Source of the DNA: Pilaira anomala
Taxonomy: Eukaryota > Mucoromycota > Mucoromycetes > Mucorales > Mucoraceae
Assembly: GCA_025716855.1 (NCBI GenBank)
Contig: JAIXMQ010000056.1
Coordinates: forward strand, 1-64,000
Direction of reading: 5' to 3'
DNA: 64,000 nucleotides
Notes under the pieces: generated by a model
Told to the model about the DNA's origin: nothing
Database searches by the model: none
The model's input: the letters and a program-made list of their open reading frames with translations, nothing else
Shown: positions 35,301 through 47,385 of the stretch, in pieces
Position numbering within the stretch: the first letter of the stretch is position 1
Layout of the letters: each line of letters opens with the position of its first letter
Program-made: the position numbers and the translations under genes

Positions 35301-36449
35301 AAGAAAGAATTGTCACCTTATTCCCCTCCCCCCTTCTTTGTTCATCATTTCACTCTCTCTTTTTATCTTTTTTTTTTTAAATTACTACATTAATACTATA
35401 ATTTTACACACTTTTTATAATAAAATTTTTTTTTTTTCTTTAATGAATAGATTGGTGTATCTGAATCCTAGGCAATCAAAGCTACACACGATTGACCCCT
35501 TTCTCTTCATTGATAGATTCTTAAATCTCTAGGTATCTCGATGAGAGTGCTGTTAATATTTTCCAGAACGAAAAAGTACTTTCCGGTAATAACGTTACAA
35601 CATTATCAGCTCTGACCTGGATATTCTTTGACTCGATCATTTAGTTATTAATTCAGATTCCTCCAGAATTGAAGAAATAGTTTTTTTCTGTATCACATAA
35701 ACGTAAAATATTTGGACCCAAAGGTTTTCAATATCCGGAAATAAAGTAAATTTGACAGAATTGGGCATTTTTAACCATATCTGGAGAGAAGCCTTTTTGT
35801 CGCCGCTTACAAAAAAAAAAAAAAAATAATAATAATCATCTGTCTGGTAATATCAGGTACAATTAACGAATTGAGTGCGTTAAAAGCTTTTAAAGAAAAA
35901 ATCAAGTAAAATATATAAAGATTGAAACGTTTTACAGTACTACTCTCTTGATTTATTCAAAAAAAAAAAAAAGTTAAAATTTAGAAAGAGAAATATAGAT
36001 GCGTTTGCTATTATATTATATTTGTACAAATATTTTAAAAAGGGACAATGATCGGTCATATAATACATCTTACTTTTAATTACATAAGATAACAATCAAG
36101 ATAGATAAAGGCTCTACTAAAATAGAGTGCTTTTTTTTCTTAAATGAATTACGAACAATTAGATTTTATCCAATCGACAGTTTAAAAGAAAGATATATAG
36201 CTTACATCCTCCTCTCCCCCATTTTCACATTGCTACAAAAGACATAAAAAAAAAGCAGCTGAAAAATAAACATATTTCCCACCCCCCCCACTCCCGCAAA
36301 AACATTTTAATGTTATACAAAAACGAATATTGTTTGTTGGAGCGGAAACCTAATACAAATTTCTCACGATAAAATATATAATATATTTTCTATTTTTTCT
36401 TTTTCTTCTTCTTCTTCTTCTTTTTTTTTTCATACACAATAACGATAAA
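35301..36449. other. Intergenic, no gene seen
   Basis: AT-rich sequence with A runs and a TTC-rich leader (36400-36430) just before the aminopeptidase start. No open frame is credible, and I see no repeat element. Confidence 0.6.
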
Positions 36450-38947
36450 ATGGCACGTGTAATTGATCCTAGTAGTCTTTCTAACCTCAATGAAGTTTCA
36501 ACAAAACATATCCACATGGACTGGAAAATCGACTTTGATCAAAAGAAAATCGGTGGTTCTGTTTTATTAGATATCATTACACTTGTTCCAAACGTATCTC
36601 AAGTTATCTTGGATACTTCTTACCTTGACTTGAAGAATGTTTCTCTTAACGGTCAAGACCTTAAAGTAAGCAACATATACGCGTCTTCTTCTCTTCTTTT
36701 TTTTTTTTACTTGTTGATTATTAAAAAAAAAAAAACCCCCCCTCCCTCTTCGTCTTCTTTAGTTTACCGTTGCTGAACGTCATCTCAGTCTCGGTTCCGC
36801 TTTAACAGTCACCTTACCTGAACCTATTGAAAATGCAGGTACAAACTTTCAATTGAAAGTAGAGTACTCTACAACCGATAAATGTACTGGTGTTCAATAC
36901 TTGGAACCCGAGTAAGTCATCCATTTCAACTACTTCATTCCATTACTTATATATTTTTTTTTGTATTAGACAAACTGTTGGTAAAAAGCATCCTTACTTG
37001 TTCTCTCAATGTCAAGCCGTAAGTTTTTTTTTTTGTTTATTATTATAAGATACGCAATATATAACCTTTCTCTCTCTCTTTTTTTTTACAGATTCACGCT
37101 AGATCTATGTTACCTTGTATGGACTCTCCTTCCAACAAATTAACTTACTCTGCATCCGTCACTTCTCCTTTACCCGTTGTTATGTCTGCTCTTTTATCCA
37201 ACACAGAAGAAAACGAGGATGGAACCAAGACGTATCATTTCAAGCAAGCAACTACCATTCCTTCTTACTTGATCGCAATTGGTGCAGGTAACTTGGCAGG
37301 TCGTGAAATTGGTCCTAGATCCACTGTTTGGTGTGAACCTGAAGTAGTTGAACAAGCTGCTTGGGAATTCGATGTAAGTATTGTGTTTAATCGAGAAAGA
37401 GAGAAAGAGAGAAAGAGATTAACTTTTTTTTTTTTCTGTTAAAAGGATACTGAACGTTTTATTGCAACCGGAGAAAGTCTTTTAACTCCTTATGAATGGG
37501 GACGTTATGATCTTTTAGTCTTGCCTCCTTCTTTCCCTTATGGTGGTATGGAGGTAATGAATATATATATATATTCGAAAAGAATTGACTTTAATCATCT
37601 TTTTATGATAGAATCCTTGTTTGACTTTTGTTACGCCTACTCTTTTAGCTGGTAAGTAAATGAAAGGAGATGTAAAAAAAAAAAAAAGATCAGTTGATTT
37701 GACAAAAATATTGTAGGTGATAAAAGTGCAGTAGACGTTGTTGCACATGAAATCGCCCATAGTTGGATGGGTAATTTAGTCACAACATCCAACTGGGAAC
37801 ACTTTTGGTTAAATGAAGGCTGGACCGTCTTTATCGAAAGAAAAATTGCCGGTAAAAAAAAAAAAAAGATCTTAACAAAATTTGTATACAACAATGTTAA
37901 TTTTTTTTCTTTTTTTTTTTTTTTTTTAGCTCGTCTCCATGGTGAAGCTGAAAGACAATTTAGTTCCATTATTGGTTGGAAAGCATTGAAAGAAAGTGTT
38001 GAACTCTTTGGTCAAGATTCTCCTGCTACTGTTTTAAAACCTGATTTAAGCAGTGGTATTGATCCTGATGATTATTTCAGTTCTATTCCATATGGTAATA
38101 TTAAAAATCAAAGAAAGATATATATATATATATATGTAAAACTAACCTGTATATATATAAAAAAAATAGAAAAGGGTTTCAATTTATTATATCATATTGA
38201 AAAGGTAGTAGGTGGACCTAGTGTATTCGAACCTTATATGAAGGCTCACGTTGAACGTTTTGCCAATAAGTCCATTACAACTGAAGATTGGTTAAAACAT
38301 ATTCATGAATATATGGAAGTAAACCATGGTAAAGAGACACTTGAAAAGTTAAAGACGATTGATTTCGACCTCTGGATCAATAGCCCCGGTATGCCTCCTG
38401 TCGATCCTCATTTCGATACTAGTCTTGCAGATGCTTGTTATAACCTTGCTTCTCGTTGGGATCAAGCTCGTAACTCGGAAGATTTATCTCAATTCTCTCC
38501 TAGTGATATTGCTGAATTCTCATCTACTCAAAAGAGTAAGTTCCTCTCTTTTTTTTTTTTAAAAAAAAAAAAACGTGAATATGATCATTAATCATTACTT
38601 AATCTGCAGTTGTCTTTTTGGAACGTTTAACTGATTGTGAACCCTTACCTCACAACTTATTGGAAAAGATGGATGAACTTTATGAGATGAGTCCTATTCG
38701 TAACGCAGATATTCGTTTCAGATGGGAACAAATTTGTGTCATGGCTAGTTACGAAAAGATCTATCCTAGCGTGATCGAATTCATCACTCAACAAGGTCGT
38801 ATGAAATTCGTTCGTCCTCTTTACCGTTACCTCTATAACGCTAGAAACGGTGCTAAATTAGCTCAAGAAACCTTTTTAAAACACAAGAACTTTTATCATC
38901 CTATTGCTTCTCAATTAATTGCTAAAGATATCAACTTGAATCAATAA
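36450..38947 (+). CDS. LAP2: Leukotriene A4 hydrolase/LAP2-type M1 aminopeptidase
   Basis: There are ten exons: 36450-36665, 36763-36911, 36970-37018, 37092-37373, 37446-37553, 37612-37651, 37717-37851, 37930-38094, 38170-38535 and 38610-38947. They give 615 aa, nearly the size of human LTA4H (611). The M1 signature is complete: substrate-binding GGMEN (265-269, split by intron 5) and zinc motif HEIAHSW (292-298) with the third ligand E315 in NEGWT, exactly H-E-x2-H-x18-E. The ARM-type C-terminal domain ends with [16 protein letters not shown]. The yeast relative Lap2 is a cytosolic/nuclear leucine aminopeptidase with epoxide hydrolase activity. There is no signal peptide. It converges on the saccharopine-dehydrogenase-like gene with only 65 bp between stops. 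Confidence 0.95.
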
Positions 38948-39012
38948 AAAAAAAAAAAATAGTTTTTTTTTTTTATCTTATAACTCTTGTTTTATTTTTA
39001 ATATGTAAAAAT

Positions 39013-40457
39013 TTATTTCATATCTTCAACTTCAAATACCATGCCTTGATTGTGTCTTAAACGATCCAACAAGACATTTCCGAAAGCGGTAGAAGGAGTC
39101 AAGATACCACCTTCTTTACCAGGCAATTCATTTAATGACTTGACAATCGAAAGTGCAGATTCAGCAACCATACGACAGGTATCACCATATCCAGGATCTC
39201 TGAATCCACGAATCGTACCACGTACACGCACTGGTTCATCATAAGGTTCATTCTCTGCAGTACCTACCAATTGAAACTCAAATCTTCCTTTAGCTCTCTT
39301 TTCTGCAGAGGGACCATCACCAGGCTTAGCCAAACACTTTGTTAATTTTTCAGCGAAAAAGGGAACCTTAAACAATAAGGCAAAGACAGGCACGACAGTA
39401 TACAATAAAGTGGTTAAAACAAATGCAGGAAAGAAAGGCAAAGACATTGTTTCCTTGTAACTAAATAATTTACCATACCCTTCACCACGATCAGACCAAA
39501 TTGACCAACTACGTCTTACGACTTTTTCATTGATAGGAGCCATCAAGAAGAAGGCTTGCCATCTATTTCCGAAATCATGATCGCGTTTCAAAGTAGGTAC
39601 ACGTGGCTTATCAATTCCTTGACGCGTACTCAAAAGGTAAGGGTTTAATTGATCTTTTCCGGTCAAGTCTTTATCACCAAGTACACCCAAGAGAGAGATG
39701 ATGGTACCACCTGAGTAACCACCTACTGCACTGATTAATGAGTTCTTGACAGTGGATACATCTAAATGATGTTTCTTATGCATGTAGTCAGAGATCATAA
39801 AGACACCTAAATCAGATGGAACTGAATCAAATCCACATGTAGGTACGATCAAGACTTTCTTTTCTTTTGCAGCTGTATCGAATTGATCAATGATCTTCTT
39901 GATCCAATTGTATTCTCCTGTTGTATCCACGTAATTTGTACCTTGACGAATACATGCTTCAACTAATGGTGTACCATATTTGGCAAATGGACCGACTGTA
40001 CTAATGACAACACGTGTTTGAGCCAAGACTGAATCAAGGCTTTCAGGTTGTGTAGAGTCTGCAATAAGCAAGTCGAGATCCTTGTATATGAAAGTTTTTT
40101 TTAGTTTTTTTCTTTTTGGGGGGTGAGAAAAATATGCCTATTTTATACCTTTAAAGAAGGATCAAGTTCAACAAGACGTTCTTTCACTTTTTCAAGTTTA
40201 CCCAAGTTACGACCTGCAATAGCCCAAGAGAGTTTCTAAAAATGATTGAAATATAAGTAATTGTATTGATGAACATCATTTTTATGTATATCTTACGTCA
40301 TCTTTGATTTCTGCTAAATATTCACAAGTCAATGCACCTGTGAATCCTGTTGCACCGAATACAACTACAAAAAAAAAAAAGATATCAATTAATTTTGTTT
40401 TAAAAGGAGAAATGGATAGTTACCAATATCATATTTTCTTTGATTATAATCACTCAT
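39013..40457 (-). CDS. Saccharopine dehydrogenase-like oxidoreductase (SCCPDH family)
   Basis: Exons on the minus strand are 40424-40457, 40297-40364, 40149-40235 and 39013-40080, giving 418 aa (human SCCPDH has 429). The N-terminal Rossmann motif is VVFGATGFTGAL (from residue 12). WAIAGRN, ISTVGPFAKYGTPLVEACI, YVDTTGEYNWI and PTCGFDSVPSDLGVF are conserved in the family. A hydrophobic segment at about 275-295 (FPAFVLTTLLYTVVPVFALL) fits the membrane or lipid-droplet link reported for relatives. It is not the lysine-pathway enzyme itself. The substrate of this group is not settled. Confidence 0.92.
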
Positions 40458-40682
40458 TTTTTAGTTAAAAAAGAAAAGAAGAAGAAGAAGAAGAAGAGAG
40501 AAACAAGTATAAATAAATATCGCGATACTTTTTTTTTTAAATATTTTTTAATTTGTACAACATGGTCTTGTCATCTTAAATACATTATTATCGGAGAGTG
40601 ATAATATAATTCTCCTTTTTAGTTACTCATAATTCGATATATAATAAAGTAATACATACATATACAACAGCATCAACTTTAT

Positions 40683-40826
40683 ATGCTTTCATTATTAAAT
40701 TGTTTGGTTACATCTTCATTCTGGTTAGGTCTTACACTGGGACTCATCTGTATATTCCAACTTGAACCACTCTCTAGTGAAAAAATCCAAACATTAAAAG
40801 ATTGGGATGACTTTTTATTACTTTAA
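40683..40826 (+). CDS. 47-residue membrane smORF
   Basis: An intact ATG-to-TAA frame of 47 codons lies between two minus-strand genes. The peptide is MLSLLNCLVTSSFWLGLTLG, then LICIFQLEPLSSEKIQTLKD and WDDFLLL. It has one strong hydrophobic helix (about residues 5-26) and a short acidic C-terminal tail with DWDDF. The frame starts 226 bp from the divergent oxidoreductase start and stops 20 bp before the end of the convergent PAP2 gene, a normal arrangement for real genes here. The codons look like those of neighbouring coding DNA. I know no family match, and chance cannot be ruled out at this length. Confidence 0.5.
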   Translation: MLSLLNCLVTSSFWLGLTLGLICIFQLEPLSSEKIQTLKDWDDFLLL

Positions 40827-40846
40827 AAAATAAATTTACTTTTTTT

Positions 40847-42135
40847 TTATCTTCCTACAAGTGGTATACGATTATTATTTTCATTTTCTATACTAATATG
40901 TTGACTACTACTACTTTCATCACTATCTTGTTCATCAAATGGTTTAGCTTGAGGATTTAAATAAGCTGTATCCGATTGATTACCATTTGCTTCCAAGTCT
41001 TCAAATCCTTTACGACAATGTGCTACGCGATTTAAAAATGGATCACGACATGAATCTTGTGATAATCCTGGATAATATTGTCTATAACTGAAATAAGAAC
41101 AGAATGTACCTAATAATGCTCCAATCGTGACATCGTGCCAATGGTGACGATAATCTTCTGTACGTGAAATCGCTACTAATAATGCTCCAATCACTGGAAA
41201 TGCGAATAAAAATCCCTTATACGTATGCTATATATTTTTATGCAGAGTTAATATTGCTGAGTACTGTAAAAAAAAAAGATATTATATTTCCACTTACGCC
41301 CTTTTGATCAAACATTTTCATTTTACCTGCAATATAATAAGCTAAATACATTAAACCTGAAAATGAGACTATACATATATATAAAAAATTAGTACTTTCA
41401 TAAAATACATATGTGTGAGTATGAAACTTACATGATGAATGTCCACTAGGGAAACTTTTAAATCCATCAATCATTTCATGTGAATAAATATCGGTTGTAC
41501 AAATTGCCACACTAGATAATCCAAATTGAGGATCTGCGCTATCTGGAGGTGGTTTACAACGTGACAGCATATCTGGTCTAGGTCTACCAGCTGTAACCTG
41601 TATTTATAATGTCAGAAAAAAAAAGTTCCCATCATCATATTATTATTTATACCTTGATAACATCTGTCAACATAATCGTCATGGCTAAACCCAAACAAAG
41701 ACCTTTTTTTTTGTTTTTGTTTTTTTAATCAGGGGAGAGTTCATTTATATAAAAAAGGGATAAAAAGAAGGGGAATCTTACCAAGTACACCACTATGAAA
41801 ATCATGAAGACTTCTTTTATAACCGTACCCACTCATCGAAATAAATCCAATAATTACAACTGGTATAACAAAACAAATAATCTATTTATATATAAATAAA
41901 TAAAAAAATCTTCCTCGTTCTATTTACTAATTATTATATTTACCAGTAATAACCAAACGGGTATAGTTTCTTGTTCTGAATAAGGAAACATAATTGTCTT
42001 GTCTTCTAAGGAAAACATTCTATGAAATGGTGTAATTTGATCAATAGCAAAAAACGCTATGGTCATAATCACTACAAGTAACCAATCATATAAGTATGAT
42101 AATGCTAATCGTTTTTGAAAAGGGTCTAATTTCAT
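40847..42135 (-). CDS. DPP1: PAP2-type lipid phosphatase (DPP1/LPP1 family)
   Basis: Exons on the minus strand are 41944-42135, 41782-41881, 41653-41702, 41432-41597, 41298-41368 and 40847-41227, giving 319 aa. The three phosphatase motifs are intact: K114-x6-R121-P122, P164-S-G-H167, and S214-R215-x5-H221-xxx-D225. Six hydrophobic segments fit the family. In yeast, Dpp1 and Lpp1 hydrolyse diacylglycerol pyrophosphate, phosphatidate and lysophosphatidate in vacuole or Golgi membranes. A polar, acidic tail of about 60 residues (DEQDSDESSSSQ) extends past the catalytic core. Motif two lies at an exon border, with the last Ser-Ser followed by a split Phe codon. The substrate choice between the two family members cannot be read from sequence. 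Confidence 0.9.
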
Positions 42136-42675
42136 TTTTAAAATGAAAAAATAAAGAAAGAAGAAGAAAAAAAAAAAAAATACAATAAAGGTTGTATTTA
42201 TATTGGCTGAAATAGAATATTAAGAAGTACAAAAAAAAAAAATTAGCCTCAGCCCAAAGTTATTAAACGCTCTGCAGTGCCAAGACCTATTCCGGTATAA
42301 TAGACCATCACCACCTAACCCTTCATTACCAAACATAACTTTTTACTTATTTTTGTACACAGGGGCTGAGAGAAAATATTTACATTATTATTGTCTTTAT
42401 TAAATGTACATAAATAAAATATATATATATATATATATATATAAAAAGCAGTAAAATATCATTACGCTCCTTTTGGAGATCAAAATAAAGAGGGAGAACT
42501 TCTCCACTAATTAGTATTTTTTTTACAAAAAAGAAAAAAAAAAAAAAAAAAAAAAAAAACCTATTTCCCGTTCATAAGGCAATTAAAATGTTTAAAAATT
42601 ACCATGACAACAACAAATAAAATATATATATATATTAATATCAAGTTGTCAAAAAGACCAAAAATAGACTCCTGA
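42136..42675. other. Intergenic, with AT repeat and a possible small RNA
   Basis: An AT dinucleotide run lies at 42419-42443 and a long A run at about 42532-42559. Between 42246 and 42370 is a less AT-rich block bounded by complementary CTCAGCCC and GGGCTGAG, treated separately. An ATTGGCTGA (inverted CCAAT) at 42203-42211 lies about 70 bp upstream of the PAP2 gene start. Confidence 0.5.
42244..42372 (-). ncRNA. Candidate small structured RNA (weak)
   Basis: The block is richer in G+C than its surroundings, has complementary ends (42248-42255 with 42363-42370), and on the minus strand is followed directly by a run of about 12 T, as in a Pol III terminator. A GTGATGG and a CTGAGG on this strand recall C and D boxes but do not fit the snoRNA consensus well. 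No known RNA family is recognised. It may equally be an old repeat fragment. Confidence 0.2.
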
Positions 42676-44168
42676 TTATTCAGTAATTCTTCTATTGGCA
42701 TTGACCACTTGTTGTGGCTGTAATGGTTGTGCATTATCTTCTGTATCTTCCATCGGTAAAGAAGAAGCCACCAGCATACAAGGGAAACAACATCCAGTAC
42801 AACATAACAATACGCTCTAAAAAAGAGAAATAAGTAAAAAAAAAAAAAAAAGATAATCAATCACCAAAAAAAAAAAACTTACCAATATAATAAACACAGG
42901 AATTAAAATCACACTTAATCTAATACTTGAAGTCCCATCTAATCTTCTTGCAATTAAGCCCAAAACCGTATAAAACAAAATGGCTAAAACCCCATAAATC
43001 ACTGAGCACACCATTACTAACATCCTTCCTTGTCTTGCTTCTGGACCTTGTAAATGTCCACCAAATTTCTTATAAAGTAAATACAATTTAAAGAAATTAA
43101 ACAATCCAAGAAAATAGAACGGAATAAACACAATAAACCAAGAATAATCCTTTTTGATATACTCTAATTGTAATAACACACATGTCACCTGTACCACAAC
43201 AAAGCACCGTGTTGACCACCCTTGTTTACCATTCTTGATCGTATTCATAATCTCATACAGATAAAATGGTATAAATACAACTGCAATATTCATCTTCAAG
43301 AATCCATCTAAACGCAACACGATCAATACTTGAAAAATCAAGAGTAAACAACATTGAATAAATGGTATATATTGGTTATATAAATGTTGTGTCTTTGTAT
43401 TTTTTGTTGTACGTGCTCCTAATAATCCATCTGTTTCTTCATTTTCATCTTCTTCAGCCTCTTCTTCTCTTGTAGATTGATTTAATTCATCATTCTTTGC
43501 TGCATCATAATGTCTCATACGATATATTGTTCCCCATAATATAAATACATCTACTACCCAAAGTGGTATAAACACAACTGACCATGCCCAATGGACAGTT
43601 CTATCCACTTTTAAACAAATGAAAATCAACCAGATCAATAACGAAACCAAAATAATCGAAAGTAAACAAAAGAAAGCTAATACCATCGCTTCCACTTCTG
43701 GATCAAGAAACATTGCTCCTCCCATAGTATCTGCCATATTTAACCCAACAGATCCATATCTATCATAAATTCGTCTCTTTTGTGGGTCTGAAAGTGTCTA
43801 CACTACCTACAGGTTAAAAAAAAACAAAACAAAACTTATGCAACTCTAGTAAATACATACCTCATAAGCATGATTCACTGTTCTAAACTAATAAAACGGT
43901 TTAAGTTTATCTCTTAAGTATATATTTAATATCCCCTTTTCTTTTTTTTACCTGGTCTTCACAGTTTGGATTTTTATCAGGATGATATCTCAGTGCCAAC
44001 TTTCTATAAGCCTTTAATTTTTTTTTTTTTATATAAGTAAAAAAAAGTTTTCCTTTTCATGCCAAGATAATTCACCTTTTTTATTTCTTCTTGTGTTGCA
44101 CTTTTAGTCAAGTTTAACACCGTATACAAGTTGGTTGTATCATTTTGATCTCCATCACTACTCTGCAT
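42676..44168 (-). CDS. J-domain protein fused to TMEM185-like membrane domain, Cys-rich tail
   Basis: Exons on the minus strand are 44076-44168, 43952-44011, 43861-43887 (only 27 nt), 42883-43797 and 42676-42816, giving 411 aa. The N-terminal J domain runs from YTVLNLTKSATQEEIKKAYRKL through the HPD motif (41-43) to TLSDPQKRRIYDRYGSVGL. The DNAJC5-like end of this J domain then passes into about eight hydrophobic segments with repeated VVFIPL/VVFIPF motifs, as in Tmemb_185A proteins. An acidic loop (EEEAEEDENEETD) lies between helices. The last exon starts with a cysteine cluster, SVLLCCTGCCFPCM, at the membrane border, likely to be palmitoylated. A J domain should recruit Hsp70 to a membrane. 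The client and membrane are unknown. Confidence 0.8.
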
Positions 44169-44481
44169 TGTAATAAAGAAAAAAAAAATAGTATTTATGT
44201 TTGTATATACAAAAGAGAAGAGAGAGAGAGACACACCCAAAAAAAAAAAAAAGTTTCTTTTTCAAACAATAACTACAAAGACCGCTGCTTATTTCATTTA
44301 AATCACGTGAATATTAAGTAAAATCACAAATGTGATAAAGTGCTGACTTTATTCATTTTTTCCAAATGAAATTATTACGTAAATATAACGCAGCATATTT
44401 TATTTATATATTTGCTGCTTGTGAACTGCATGAAAAATCCAAGGTTTGGCGTTAAAAAGGTTTTTATTTGCAAAAAAGAAA

Positions 44482-47125
44482 TTATAAAGATAATAAAAGT
44501 TTAGGTATTTGTAACTTTTCAATTTGTTTTTGTATAACGATTCTTTGATCACTATTCCAAATAGATCGAATTTGTAATTGGTCTTCAAGTAAGGATTTCT
44601 TATGTTGCATAGCTCGAACCTTACTTTCAAATTGATAAAATAGAACTTCGGCTCTTTCTAATGTAGGTTCAAGAGGAATATGGCCCGTCAAGTCATTAAC
44701 ATACTATAAAAAGAGAGTTTAATCCAATGCAAAAAAAAAACAATTTAGATATTGTATTACCTTTAATATTTCATCAAATTGATTCAATTCCTTCAAAATC
44801 ACTTCACGATGAGCATCTAAAACCGCCATCGCCACAAACAATACCATCTTTTCTGACAAATGATCTGTCCAAAGTACTTCCCAAAGCCTAATCACATCTT
44901 CCCATTCAAATTCTCTCTTAAACCAAACAAGTAACCACCGGAAGCAACAGAATAAATTTGAGGTCTCTGTCTCTTCTAATCGTTTATACAATACTGGATC
45001 CATAAATTGTATCAACCCATTCAACGTCTTGAGCTGTTCATGCATCCCCGATTGATCAATATAGAAATTAGACTGCATACGTTCCATAAACAAACTAAAC
45101 ACCCAAAACGCCATTGCCTCATCCCCCATCGCCACAAACAATGGTGCCAATAGATCCGACATCCCTTGTACATAACCCAAATCGGTATTATGAAAGTTAT
45201 AGGTCACCAAAATATCCTTCATGATCTCCAAGTTGGCATTGGTGCCTACCGACATATTTTGATCTGGGTTTGGTAAATCCTCTCCTACAAAAGCTTCTTG
45301 AGAACGATCCGTTCGATGAACATCTTTATCAATCCGATGTTTTTCATCCATGAATTCCTTTGAATTTCGAATCTCCATATCATCAAACCATTTTGCTTTG
45401 ATGCTATAGTACGCTTCAGTTCGACTACGTCGAATCGCTTCTCGTTCATCAAATGTGGATTGCCATGGATAGACGCCCAATAGGAACTTCCATGCCTCAA
45501 TTCGAATATCTGAATCCAATCCACCTTGAAACACAATTTGTTTTACGTGTTCGATAGGCACATTCAATCTACCTTCTGTATCAAATAAATGGACCCATTC
45601 TTCTGGTGAGACAGGCTCTGGTCTTCTAGTATGAATCGGACTAGGTCCACTGATTTCTGGCATACCTTGTAATAACCCATCTGTATCATCCAAGAGATAA
45701 TATTCATCATTTTCTGTTGTTGGTGCAGGCGTAGTTGCTCCCCATCGTTGCAAATATTGTGAAGCGGCTTGGTATTCATTGATTGTGTTACGTACCGTAT
45801 GATTTCTCTGAAACGCTTGAGAGAATACTTGAGTAGCTGTCTCTCTTGAATACTGTGTGATCTTTGCTAATCCTTCTAATAACGTCCATCTTGTATTTTG
45901 AATGGTCTTTGAAATTGGTTCCGAAGGCATTTGCTGTCTATTACTTGGACTTTTTCTAATAGGACTCTTTGGTGAAATAGATGAAACACTATTTCTACTG
46001 CTACTACTACTATTACTACTACTACTACTACTACTTGACTTGACTAAATGAACATGTTGTGTTTCAGCCGAACTATATAAATATAAATAAATAAATAAAT
46101 AAACATGAAAAGCCTCTTTTTTTTTTAATGAAAATTACCTCTGCAAAGGATGAAATGCATTCAATATATCAATGATATCATAACCAGGCCAAGTTCTTAA
46201 ATCAAATTGCAAGTCATTTGCATTTTTTCTAGCTTCATACCAAATCGGTTTTAATACGTCTCCTTTACGTGATGTAATCACAATGGTGCCAGGTCCGACC
46301 GTAGATGGTGGACAAATATAAAGTGAATGAATCTTTTTTAATCGAATAGTCATTGTTTCTCCTCTTCCTAGATTTAAATCAATCATTGGAAATCCTTGGT
46401 CAGATGCCAAGGCTCCATCCAATTCACTAAATTTAATTATATCATGAGGTTCAATCAAGTATTCTGGTATCCAACCCATAAATACATCAATATTATCCTA
46501 TAAAAGAAAAAGTATATAAGTCAACTATATATATATATATACCATTATCATTCTCTCTTTTTTTTTCTTACCATTGACTTGGAAAAGATGATCAAGAATC
46601 CATGAATACTTTCATCTACCATTGGATTTGTTGATTTTAAATAGAATCCGGATTTAGTATAAATCATTCGCACTCGATTTTTATTGGTTGGTATAGGTTC
46701 TTGCTCAGGTTCAGCCTGGTAGGAAGGTTTCCGATAAGCAGCAGGTACGGGTGGTAAAACAGGAGCACTTAATGGAACTGGGTCAAGTTCAAACTCTCTT
46801 GGGTCATAACTTGGGTAAACCGGAGCAAAAGAAGAAGCGACACTCGATGGAGGTGAATTCCAGTTAGGTTGTTGATTAAGAAACGGGTTGTAATTTGACT
46901 ATTATTAAAAGGTGAGTTCAGTCTATTTATCTCTCTGTGTATAAATATTATTCTTACTCTTCGGTTATGTTCTTGTCTTCTTCTACTTTGTTCTGCTAAT
47001 TGTTGCTGTTCATACATGTTGAGTTCCTGAACTGGTGCGTATGGATAACGCGATATAGTTTCATTTTCTGGTATATTTTGTTGATTGTTATTATAGTTGG
47101 TTTGATACAATGGTCCTCCACCCAT
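44482..47125 (-). CDS. GYP7: Rab GTPase-activating protein, TBC1D15/GYP7 type
   Basis: Exons on the minus strand are 46958-47125, 46572-46898, 46139-46497, 44761-46072 and 44482-44703, giving 795 aa. The N-terminal part is Gln/Asn- and Pro-rich, followed by the lipid- and Rab-binding-type domain seen in TBC1D15 (IKFSELDGALASDQ, IHSLYICPPST, DIIDILNAFHP) and a Ser tract. The TBC domain follows, with the catalytic Arg in IDKDVHRTDR (I532-D535-R538) and the Gln finger in YVQGMSDLL (585-587). Both fingers are present, so it should be active. TBC1D15/Gyp7 relatives inactivate Rab7/Ypt7 on late endosomes, vacuoles and mitochondrial contacts. A coiled region closes the protein. Confidence 0.92.
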
Positions 47126-47385
47126 TTTTATTATTTTTTTATCTGAAAAAGAAAAGAGAGAGGAAGAAGCTTTTTTTTTTCTTTTTTTTTTTTTCTTTTA
47201 AAGGCCAAGTAATTTTATGCAAATAGAATTTACTTGGCATTTTTTTTCTGATTGGTTCAAGTTTTGACAAGTGATGATGTTGATTTTTTAAATAACTAAA
47301 CACTTATTTCTCTGGGTAAAATAAAATAAAATGGGGGGTAACAAAGATTTGAATACAACAATAACACTTTCTATTTTTATTTCTA

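Noticed and set aside
36450..40457. A lysine- or lipid-metabolism cluster
   Set aside because: The aminopeptidase and the SCCPDH-like protein share no pathway; the latter is not the lysine-biosynthesis enzyme.
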